From CAYZIB01 sp964478425 (GTDB lineage: Bacteria; Bacillota_I; Bacilli_A; Acholeplasmatales; WRBM01): a DNA stretch of 64,000 nucleotides. Made by a program: the position numbers and the translations under genes. Where the stretch lies: positions 26,316 to 90,315 of the forward strand of contig CAYZIB010000004.1 in assembly GCA_964478425.1 (NCBI GenBank), in the 5' to 3' direction. Shown one piece after another: positions 35,348 to 43,881 of the stretch. The notes beneath the pieces are model-generated. The model had not been told where the DNA came from, did no database searches, and worked only from the letters and a program-made list of their open reading frames with translations. How positions within the stretch are numbered: the stretch's first letter is position 1; each line of letters starts with the position of its first letter.

Positions 35348-38317
35348 ATGAAAAAATTTGTAATAATAGCAATGATTTCTGTTTTAACATTAGTCGTTGT
35401 TTTTGCTTTTAATACAGATACAAATAAGATCGTCTATGCAAGCGATAGTTATGTTGCACCATCTAAAGCTGATGTAGAAAGCGATTACTTATCTTATATT
35501 GAAAAGTATGAACAAATTTTTCCAGATGAAACAGTAGTAATAGATGCTACTAAATATGATAAGTCTAATTCATATAAAACTGATGATGAGACTTATTTAG
35601 ACGGGCCAGATTTTGAAGTTAATACATTTAATGGAAAAACAGGATTGTTTGTTCCTGAAGAAGGTATTGTTTCATGGCTTGTTGAAGTACCTGAAAGTGG
35701 ATATTATAATATTCAATTTGATTATTATACATCATCAACATATTATTTAGATCAAAAAGATCATAATGAAGTTGATGGAAGAAGTGCTAATTATTCAAAA
35801 GGAATAAAAATAGCACATAATAGTTATGATGAAGCTTATTATCCATTTAAAGAAGCGAAGAGTTTTTCTTTTTCAAGAACATGGGTTGATTTATCAAATT
35901 TAACTGAAACAAGAGTTGAAAATAGAAATGATATAAAACCGAAACAAGAAGAAAAATCTGAATGGAAAACAACTTATATTGAAGATGATGAAGGATATTA
36001 TTTAGAACCATATTGTTTTTATTTTGTAAAAGGAACAAATAGAATTACATTTACATCAAATCGTGAACCAATGGTAATATCTGAAATAAGATTATTCAAT
36101 AAAGAAAAGACACCTACATATAATGAATATTTAGACAAATATAAAAATGCAACAAAAATAAATAGTGATTATTTAGACAAAATTCAAGCTGAAGAACCAT
36201 ATTCAAAAACATCAGCAATCTTAACTGCACAATCAGATAATTCAAGTTCAAAGGTTGAACCATATGATAATCAATATACAAGATTAAATATTATTGGTGG
36301 TGAATCATGGCAAACAGTAGGAGATACAATTACATGGCAAATTAACGCTCCTAAGGCTGGATTATATAATATAACACTTAAATTTTTACAAAACTATACG
36401 CGTGGTATGACATCTAATAGAATGCTTTATATTAATGGTGAAATCCCTTTTGAAGAAATGAAAGCGTTAGAATTTTCATATAAAGGTGATTGGCAAAATA
36501 TGACTTTAGGTAATGAAGATGGTGATTACTGGTTTTATTTAAATGAAGGTGAAAACTATTTATCATTAAAAGTTAATTTAGGTAATTATAAAGATATTTC
36601 AAGACAAATGGACTCAGTAATAAATGAAATGAATACATTATATCGTGATATTATCGTTATTACTACAACAAATCCAGATACTACAGTTGAATATTTTTTA
36701 ACTGAAAAAGTTGATAATTTAAATGGAAGATTAAAAAATATCAAATCTGAAATTGAATCAATTAAAGAACAAATGATTAAATATGCTGGTACAAGAAGTG
36801 ATAAAATTGGTCCTCTTGATAGATGTTTAACTCAACTTAAAAAATTCTTAAAAGATACATATAACATTACAAAAGGTCTTGCTGAATTTAAAGAAAATAT
36901 AAGTGCTCTTGGAACATGGATAATTGAAATTAAAGCACAATATTTAGCACTTGATACAATTATGGTACATGGTGAAGATGCTGATATTCCAAAAGCAAGT
37001 TCTAATTTCTTCCAAAAATTATGGAGACAAGTTGTATTGTTTGTTGGATCTTTTATCTATGATTATGATTTACAAAGCAATGTAACAGGAGAAGGAGAAA
37101 CAATTGAAGTTTGGACATCTCTTGGTAGAGACCAAGTACAAGTTATAAGACAAATGATAGATGAAACATTTACTCCTGAATATGGAATAAATGTTAAATT
37201 AAAATTAGTTAATTCAGGTGTATTATTACCAGCAACAGTTGCAGGTAATGGCCCTGATGTTTCGTTGAATGTTGGCGAAAATATTCCGGTTAACTATGGT
37301 ATTCGTAACGCTATTTATGATTTAACACAATTTAGTGATTTTGAAGAAGTAGCAAGCAGATTTTATGATAGTGCAATGACACCTTATTGTCATACTGATT
37401 ATTGGGATGGTAAAAACTTATCTAAAAAATGTTATGGATTACCAGAACAACATATCTTCTTAACAATGTTTTATAGAACTGATATTTTAGATTCATTAAA
37501 TTTAGAAGTTCCTAAAACATGGAAAGAAGTAGAAGCATTAGTAATAGAATTACAACAAAAAAATCTTGAATTTTATATACCATCAGGTGGATCAAGCCCA
37601 GTATTATATTCGTTAATGTTTCAAAATGGTGCTGAATTATATTCAGAAGGTGGAAAAATTTCTGGATTTAATACACCAGAAGCTATTTATTCATTTGAAT
37701 ATTTTACAGATTTTTTCTCAAATTATGGATTAACAATTTCTGCAGTATTTTCTAATAGATTTAGATCTGGAGAAATGCCAATAGGAATTGAATATTATAC
37801 AGCTTATAATACATTAAGTGTATTTGCTCCAGAAATTTCTGGTGAATGGCAATTTGCTTTATTACCTGGTGTTGAAGATGAAAATGGTAATATTAACAAT
37901 GTTAGTTATTCATCTACAACTGGTATTGTTATTATGGAAAGCTCAAAATATAAAAATGAATCTTGGGAATTCTTAAAATGGTGGACAGATGAAACAACTC
38001 AAACAACATATGCTCGTGAAATGGAATCTATTTTAGGTCCATCAGGAAGATATCCTGTATCAAATAAAGCGGCATTTGATAATTTACCTTGGCCAAGTAA
38101 AGAATATAGAGTATTAAAAGCTCAAATGGAAAATACTGAAGGAGCTCCTGTTGTTCCTGGAAGTTATATAGTTGGTCGTTATATTGAAAATGCATTTAGA
38201 GCAGTTTATAATGACGGTGAAAATGCTAAAGATGTTTTATATGAAAACTATATTAAAATTAATAAAGAGTTAACAAGAAAAAGAAAAGAATTTGATTTAC
38301 CAGTAAAGGAGGACTAA
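35348..38317 (+). CDS. Sugar ABC solute-binding protein fused to carbohydrate-binding-like domains
   Basis: 989 residues, more than twice the usual binding-protein size. Signal peptide about 1-30, no lipobox. Two CBM6/35-like beta domains occupy about 60-255 (VSWLVEVPESGYYNIQFDYY) and 300-420 (ITWQINAPKAGLYNITLKF). A helical segment follows to about 580. The family 1 binding protein then runs to the end (IEVWTSLGRDQVQVIRQMI, GPDVSLNVG, YGLPEQHIFLTMFYR, WEFLKWWT). It is first of eight genes and probably feeds the permeases just downstream. The ligand is unknown, probably an oligosaccharide. Confidence 0.87.
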   Translation: MKKFVIIAMISVLTLVVVFAFNTDTNKIVYASDSYVAPSKADVESDYLSYIEKYEQIFPDETVVIDATKYDKSNSYKTDDETYLDGPDFEVNTFNGKTGLFVPEEGIVSWLVEVPESGYYNIQFDYYTSSTYYLDQKDHNEVDGRSANYSKGIKIAHNSYDEAYYPFKEAKSFSFSRTWVDLSNLTETRVENRNDIKPKQEEKSEWKTTYIEDDEGYYLEPYCFYFVKGTNRITFTSNREPMVISEIRLFNKEKTPTYNEYLDKYKNATKINSDYLDKIQAEEPYSKTSAILTAQSDNSSSKVEPYDNQYTRLNIIGGESWQTVGDTITWQINAPKAGLYNITLKFLQNYTRGMTSNRMLYINGEIPFEEMKALEFSYKGDWQNMTLGNEDGDYWFYLNEGENYLSLKVNLGNYKDISRQMDSVINEMNTLYRDIIVITTTNPDTTVEYFLTEKVDNLNGRLKNIKSEIESIKEQMIKYAGTRSDKIGPLDRCLTQLKKFLKDTYNITKGLAEFKENISALGTWIIEIKAQYLALDTIMVHGEDADIPKASSNFFQKLWRQVVLFVGSFIYDYDLQSNVTGEGETIEVWTSLGRDQVQVIRQMIDETFTPEYGINVKLKLVNSGVLLPATVAGNGPDVSLNVGENIPVNYGIRNAIYDLTQFSDFEEVASRFYDSAMTPYCHTDYWDGKNLSKKCYGLPEQHIFLTMFYRTDILDSLNLEVPKTWKEVEALVIELQQKNLEFYIPSGGSSPVLYSLMFQNGAELYSEGGKISGFNTPEAIYSFEYFTDFFSNYGLTISAVFSNRFRSGEMPIGIEYYTAYNTLSVFAPEISGEWQFALLPGVEDENGNINNVSYSSTTGIVIMESSKYKNESWEFLKWWTDETTQTTYAREMESILGPSGRYPVSNKAAFDNLPWPSKEYRVLKAQMENTEGAPVVPGSYIVGRYIENAFRAVYNDGENAKDVLYENYIKINKELTRKRKEFDLPVKED

Positions 38318-38318
38318 A

Positions 38319-39275
38319 GTGGAAGATTTAAGTTTAAAACAAAATATTAAACTAAAGAGAAAAGAAAAAAGAAAACAAAAAAGACAAATGGTCTTTAAAG
38401 AAATGAAAAAGAAAAAAAGTCTTTACTTTATGATGATTCCATATTTAGTAATTTTCTTTACATTTACAATTTTGCCTGTTGCTCTTTCTTTAATCTTAAG
38501 TTTTACAGATTATAATATGTTAGAATTTCCAAATTTTGTTGGATTTAAAAATTATTTAGATTTGTTAATAAATGACGAAGTATTCTTAATTGCTGTAAAA
38601 AATACGTTTATACTTGCTATTTTTACAGGACCAATAAGTTATTTATTAGCGTTTGTTATAGCTTGGTTAATAAACGAATTACCTACAAAAATAAGATGGT
38701 TTATGACATTAATATTTTATGCACCATCAATATCAGGTAATGCATATTTATTATGGTCATTAATTTTCTCATCAGATATTAACGGTTATGCAAATGGTAT
38801 ATTAATTAATTTAGGTTTAATTAATACACCAATTCAATGGTTAACTACACCAGAATATATAATGCCTATTTTAATAATAGTTCAATTATGGTTAAGTTTA
38901 GGTGTATCATTCTTAGCATTTATTGCCGGTCTTCAAAGTTGTGATAAAACACTTTATGAAGCAGGTGCAATTGATGGTATAAAAAACCGTTGGCAAGAAT
39001 TATGGTATATAACATTACCTCAAATGAAACCTTTATTATTGTTTGGTGCGATCATGCAAATTACATCAAGTTTAGGAGTTGGTTCCGTTTCTATGGCGTT
39101 ATGTGGAATGCCTTCTGTAGAATATGCAGGACATACTATCTTAATTCACCTTACCGATTATGGATCAAATATGATGGAAATGGGATATGCTAGTGCAATA
39201 GCAACAATTCTATTTATAATAATGATTGCATGTAACCTACTCGTTCAAAAGATTTTGAAAGGAGTTGGAAGATAA
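38319..39275 (+). CDS. Sugar ABC transporter permease (MalF type)
   Basis: 318 residues. A basic cytoplasmic N-terminus (about 35 residues) is followed by six membrane helices. The EAA loop that docks the ATPase is EAGAIDGIKNRWQELWYITLPQM near residue 215. It starts at GTG 38319 with AAGGAGG seven bases upstream, two bases after the binding-protein stop. Its stop overlaps the next permease as TAATG. It forms a heterodimeric channel with that protein. No ATPase gene is in the operon. Confidence 0.93.
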   Translation: MEDLSLKQNIKLKRKEKRKQKRQMVFKEMKKKKSLYFMMIPYLVIFFTFTILPVALSLILSFTDYNMLEFPNFVGFKNYLDLLINDEVFLIAVKNTFILAIFTGPISYLLAFVIAWLINELPTKIRWFMTLIFYAPSISGNAYLLWSLIFSSDINGYANGILINLGLINTPIQWLTTPEYIMPILIIVQLWLSLGVSFLAFIAGLQSCDKTLYEAGAIDGIKNRWQELWYITLPQMKPLLLFGAIMQITSSLGVGSVSMALCGMPSVEYAGHTILIHLTDYGSNMMEMGYASAIATILFIIMIACNLLVQKILKGVGR

Positions 39276-40255
39276 TGAAAAAAGATAAATTAAAAGAAGA
39301 ATTAAATAATAAAAAAAGTCTTAAAGAAGACGAAAAAAGAAAAACAATATTAGAATTAAATAAAGATGATTATTCATGGCTTTCAAAAGCAAAAATCAAA
39401 AGAAAAAGTAAAAAAGTAAAAAGATTAAGTAGATCATGGTATGGTGATTTATTCTTATTCCTTTTCTTAGCTTTCTTTGGATTATTTAGTGCATATCCTT
39501 TAATCTATACAATATGTAATGCTTTTAAACCATTAGATGAATTATTTAGATTCCCGCCAACATTATTTCCAAGAAATGTTACATTAAATAACTTTGTTGA
39601 TTTATTTAACTTAATTGGAAATAGTCAAATACCAGTTTCAAGATTTATTTATAATACTTTATTTATAACTTTAATGGGAACAGTAGGACATGTTATCTTA
39701 GCTTCTATGTGTGCTTATCCACTAGCTAAATATCAATTTCCTGGTAAAACAATTATATTTACACTTATTGTTTATTCATTAATGTTCTCATCTGCTGTTA
39801 CAGGTATTCCAAACTATTTAATCATTTCAAAATTAGGATTAGTAGATACTCAATGGGCCGTTATAATACCTGCAATTGGTTATACATTAGGTTTATATTT
39901 AATGAAACAATTTATGGAATCAGTTCCAATGGAAATAATTGAAGCTGCTAAAATTGATGGGGCAAGCGAATTTAGAGTATTTTGGAGTGTAGTTATGCCT
40001 TATGTTAAACCAGCATGGCTTACATTAATAATATTATTGTTTCAACAATTATGGGGTACAGATGGTGGAACATATATTTATACTGATAAATTAAAACCAT
40101 TAAGTTATGCTTTAAGTCAAATAGTATCAGGTGGTATATCAAGAACAGGGGCAGCATCAGCTGTATCAGTTGTAATGCTTATTGTGCCTATTACTGTATT
40201 TGTTATTAACCAAACTAAAGTTATTAACACAATGGCTTATTCTGGAATTAAATAG
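39275..40255 (+). CDS. Sugar ABC transporter permease (MalG type)
   Basis: 326 residues. A long Lys/Glu-rich cytoplasmic N-terminus (about 60 residues) precedes six helices. The EAA loop reads EAAKIDGASEFRVFWSVVMP near residues 230-250, the MalG/CUT1 form. It partners the permease upstream and the 989-residue binding protein. It begins in a TAATG overlap, so expression is translationally coupled. The substrate is unknown. Confidence 0.93.
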   Translation: MKKDKLKEELNNKKSLKEDEKRKTILELNKDDYSWLSKAKIKRKSKKVKRLSRSWYGDLFLFLFLAFFGLFSAYPLIYTICNAFKPLDELFRFPPTLFPRNVTLNNFVDLFNLIGNSQIPVSRFIYNTLFITLMGTVGHVILASMCAYPLAKYQFPGKTIIFTLIVYSLMFSSAVTGIPNYLIISKLGLVDTQWAVIIPAIGYTLGLYLMKQFMESVPMEIIEAAKIDGASEFRVFWSVVMPYVKPAWLTLIILLFQQLWGTDGGTYIYTDKLKPLSYALSQIVSGGISRTGAASAVSVVMLIVPITVFVINQTKVINTMAYSGIK

Positions 40256-40266
40256 GAGGTGGAATT

Positions 40267-43197
40267 ATGAAAAAAATTACAATATTAATAATGTTTATAT
40301 TTGTTTGTTCATTTATGTTATGTACAGATATTAATTCCGCTTATATTTATTCACAATATAACACAGCTATTTCTTCTGCAGAAGCAATGACTGTTAAATC
40401 TATTATTGATTCTAAAAGTATAATTAATGAAAAAGGAAAATATGAATCATTTACATATATTGAAGATATATATGTTTCTGATGAAGAAGATGATTCACTT
40501 GATAGAATTTATATTTTAGATCAAAAAACTTCAATTGGATATGTAATAAGAAATAATAAAGCTGTTCCAGTTGAATCAAATGAAGTTTTATCTGGTGAAA
40601 CATATTTTGAAGTTTCATTAGGTAAAATTGTAGCAGTTGATAATGAATATAAGTATGTAGCAAGATATCCAAATTTACAAGAACTGACACTTGAACAATT
40701 TGAATTATATAAACAAACTTTTCAAACAAAATATTTAAATTTACCTACAGCACTTTTTGTATCAGATAATTATGTATATGTATCTGATACAGAAAATGGT
40801 AGAATATTTACTTTAAATAAAGATTTATCAAGATTAGAAAGTGAAAATGTTAGTTTATTTCAAAATCCTGATGATATAACATTTACATCAACGGCATTTA
40901 AACCTACAAAATTTGTTTATGCAGAAAATACTGGAAGAGTTTATTCAGTTGCAAGTGGTGTATATGAAGGAATAGTTGATTTTAAAGCTGCAAGCCATAA
41001 AGAATTAGAAGATGGTTATGCTCAAGGAAAAATTACATATCAAAGATTTATTAATTATGATTTAAATACAATAACTCCAAGTTATAATGATATTAATTTT
41101 GATTTATCAAATAAAAATGCTTTTATTTATCAAGATAATTCATGGATTGAATTTGCTGATTATAGTAATTTATTAAATGAAGCATGGATGATGGCTGAAG
41201 GATCTCCAAAAAGTACAATTGGAGAAAATAATGATATTTATATTGATTCAGTTACATTATCAATTTATTATAAATTAGATGGAACTTGGAATTATTTTGG
41301 AAAAGTTAATGATAAAACTCAATTGCAAGAACAAACAAAAGTTTCAAAAACATATTTTGGAACTTCTGATAATATTGATTCTTCAGAATTAGGAGATTCA
41401 TCATATTTTATTGATAATGATAAAAATGTATTTTATAAATACAACAATAATTGGAATCAAATTGAAAATTTAAATTTACAAACATTAACTGAATCATTTA
41501 TTGATAATTATGGAATTGTTTGGGCAGTTCAAAATGGAACTCCTAAATATGAAAAAAATGATACAAGAGTTTATTATGTTGATAATGAAACATTAGATTT
41601 TTATTATAATAATGGATCTAAATGGGTTTATCAATTTAATATTAGTACAAAGAATTTTTTAGAAAATTCTAAAAGTGTTACAATTGGTGAAGTAACATAT
41701 AATGAAAATACTAATAGTAAAATTGAATTTAAAGATAATTTAATATATATAAGTAAAAATAATTTTAATATTGCTATAATTGATCCAACAAATAAAACAT
41801 TAACTTATGATTATTATCAAGATAATTTAAATCATAAATGGTTTATCGGATTAGATTCTACACTAGTTACTCCAACATATAATGACTTTTTCTTAGATGT
41901 TGCTAATAAAGTATTATATGAATATGGTGCAAGTGGTTGGCAAGAAATGTTTAATTATAAAACAACTGAATCATTATCAAAGTTATCATATTTACCAAGT
42001 AATAAAATCTATTTGGGGACTCAAATACCTAATAATGATTTAGGTGAAAATGATGATATGTTCTTTAATCAACATGAAGGAATTATTTATAAAAAAGTAA
42101 ACAATGAATATATTGAATATGTTAAATTTAAAGATCTAAATGGTAATTATTATGAATCTAAGGATTTAGATAATCATACTTGGTTTGTTGGTACAAATAT
42201 TCCAGAACATTCAAATGGAACAATAAACGATTATTATATTGATTATATATCTGGTAATATCTATAAAAAAGGTGAAGAAGTTTGGGAACACTACGTTAAT
42301 TTTTCTGAATTAGCAGCTCAAAAAGGTACTTTTTCAAGATATTATGGTACAAACTCTGTAGCAACATCAAGTATTTGGGATTTATTCAAAAGTGCATTTC
42401 AAAGACAAGTTACAGGTATTAAATTACAATTAACATTTACAAATTTAACAATTGATGAAAAAGGATATATTTATACAGTATCTCCATCTGGAAGTGGATT
42501 GATGATTAAAAAGTTAAACTTCCTTGGAAGTGATGTTTTAAAACCAAGTGTAACAAGACCAAATGGTGAATTAGTCACTCAATGGTATGATACAGATGCG
42601 TTTGCTATGGGATCTTCAATATTAATGGATATTGCTTTAAAAGATGAAAGCATGTATTCAGTAGTTGATACAAATTACGATAGAATATATACATATGATT
42701 TTGAAGGTAATTTATTATATATTTTTGGACAAAATGGAAATACAAGTGGAAATTTAAAACAACCTACAGCAATCTCTTATTATAATAATGAAGTATTAGT
42801 TTCTGACCGTGAAAAAAATCAAGTTATTGTATTTGAACCAACTGAATTTGGTTTAACAGTTAATAATGCGACTAGAAAATATTACGATGGAGATTATGAT
42901 GGGGCAAGAGAAGATTGGGAAAAAGTATTAAAATATAATACAAATTATTATCTTGCATATTCAGGAATTGGTAAGAGCTTATATAGAAATGGTGATTATG
43001 AATCTGCAATGAATTACTTTAAAAAAGGTTATAATAGAACAAATTATTCAAATGCATATAAAGAATACAGACAAACAAAATTAGAACAAATAATGCCATA
43101 TGTATTATTAGGATTTGCATTATTAGTTGTATATGGATTTTATCGTTCATTTAAAGCACAATTTATTAAAAATAAGGATGAGGGTGATATTGTATGA
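40267..43197 (+). CDS. Membrane-anchored NHL/TPR protein with inserted short repeats
   Basis: 976 residues. Signal peptide about 1-25. NHL-like propeller blades (VYVSDTENGRIFTLNKDLS; later AISYYNNEVLVSDREKNQVIVF) are interrupted at about 275-700 by some seven repeats of 45-60 residues. Each repeat resembles GENNDIYIDS...IYYKLDGTWNYFG. A TPR pair follows (YDGDYDGAREDWEKVL, YRNGDYESAMNYFKKG), then a terminal helix (MPYVLLGFALLVVYGF). Most of the chain lies outside the membrane. It is co-transcribed with the sugar permeases and overlaps the Yip1-type gene (ATGA). It may assemble or sense the transporter; this is inference. Confidence 0.75.
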   Translation: MKKITILIMFIFVCSFMLCTDINSAYIYSQYNTAISSAEAMTVKSIIDSKSIINEKGKYESFTYIEDIYVSDEEDDSLDRIYILDQKTSIGYVIRNNKAVPVESNEVLSGETYFEVSLGKIVAVDNEYKYVARYPNLQELTLEQFELYKQTFQTKYLNLPTALFVSDNYVYVSDTENGRIFTLNKDLSRLESENVSLFQNPDDITFTSTAFKPTKFVYAENTGRVYSVASGVYEGIVDFKAASHKELEDGYAQGKITYQRFINYDLNTITPSYNDINFDLSNKNAFIYQDNSWIEFADYSNLLNEAWMMAEGSPKSTIGENNDIYIDSVTLSIYYKLDGTWNYFGKVNDKTQLQEQTKVSKTYFGTSDNIDSSELGDSSYFIDNDKNVFYKYNNNWNQIENLNLQTLTESFIDNYGIVWAVQNGTPKYEKNDTRVYYVDNETLDFYYNNGSKWVYQFNISTKNFLENSKSVTIGEVTYNENTNSKIEFKDNLIYISKNNFNIAIIDPTNKTLTYDYYQDNLNHKWFIGLDSTLVTPTYNDFFLDVANKVLYEYGASGWQEMFNYKTTESLSKLSYLPSNKIYLGTQIPNNDLGENDDMFFNQHEGIIYKKVNNEYIEYVKFKDLNGNYYESKDLDNHTWFVGTNIPEHSNGTINDYYIDYISGNIYKKGEEVWEHYVNFSELAAQKGTFSRYYGTNSVATSSIWDLFKSAFQRQVTGIKLQLTFTNLTIDEKGYIYTVSPSGSGLMIKKLNFLGSDVLKPSVTRPNGELVTQWYDTDAFAMGSSILMDIALKDESMYSVVDTNYDRIYTYDFEGNLLYIFGQNGNTSGNLKQPTAISYYNNEVLVSDREKNQVIVFEPTEFGLTVNNATRKYYDGDYDGAREDWEKVLKYNTNYYLAYSGIGKSLYRNGDYESAMNYFKKGYNRTNYSNAYKEYRQTKLEQIMPYVLLGFALLVVYGFYRSFKAQFIKNKDEGDIV

Positions 43198-43868
43198 TAA
43201 AATTTAAATCATTTATGAACAAAATTTTAAATTTACTTAAAATATTTTATCGCGATGCAATTAAATATCCATTATATTTAATGTCTCATCCAATAGAAGG
43301 ATTTTATGAATTTAAAAGATACAATAAAGGTAAAATATGGGTTTCTATATTTTATCTTGTAATGTATTGTGTATTAAGTTTAGTAAGTTATAATGGAAAT
43401 GGTTTTTTAATCAATCATAATGATCCAAATAAATTTAATGCATTTCAAATTATATTATTACAAATAGCACCAGTGTTACTAGTAGTAGTAGGTAACTGGT
43501 CAATAACTGTATTAATGAGTGGTAAAGGAACAATGAAAGATATATTTACATTATCTGGATATTGTTTTTTTCCAGTAGTATGGCTAGGTTTTCCTAATAT
43601 TTTAATAAGTAATGTTATGACTGCAGACGAACAAACATTTTATATTGTAATTAACATAATTGCTTATGTATTATTATTTTATAATATATTTTTCGGACTT
43701 ATGGGTATTCATGAATATGGTTTCATGCAAAATGTTGGAACAATTTTATGTACACTTGTTGCAGTATGTGTAATTATATTTATAGGACTATTATTCTTAT
43801 CATTAATTCAAGATGTATATGGATTTGTTGATCAAATATATCGTGAAATTAGAATAAGGTATTTTTAG
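43194..43868 (+). CDS. Yip1-family membrane protein
   Basis: 224 residues with five helices after an amphipathic N-terminus: IWVSIFYLVMYCVLSLVSY, IILLQIAPVLLVVVGNWSITVLM, TLSGYCFFPVVWLGFPNIL, FYIVINIIAYVLLFYNIFFG, TILCTLVAVCVIIFIGLLF. The pattern of GKGTMKDIFTLSGYCFFP fits the bacterial YIP1 family. Such genes recur beside NHL/TPR and DUF5696 genes in Firmicutes sugar-transport clusters, but no function is known. It starts in an ATGA overlap with the preceding gene. Confidence 0.78.
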   Translation: MIKFKSFMNKILNLLKIFYRDAIKYPLYLMSHPIEGFYEFKRYNKGKIWVSIFYLVMYCVLSLVSYNGNGFLINHNDPNKFNAFQIILLQIAPVLLVVVGNWSITVLMSGKGTMKDIFTLSGYCFFPVVWLGFPNILISNVMTADEQTFYIVINIIAYVLLFYNIFFGLMGIHEYGFMQNVGTILCTLVAVCVIIFIGLLFLSLIQDVYGFVDQIYREIRIRYF

Positions 43869-43881
43869 AAGGAGGGTTAAT

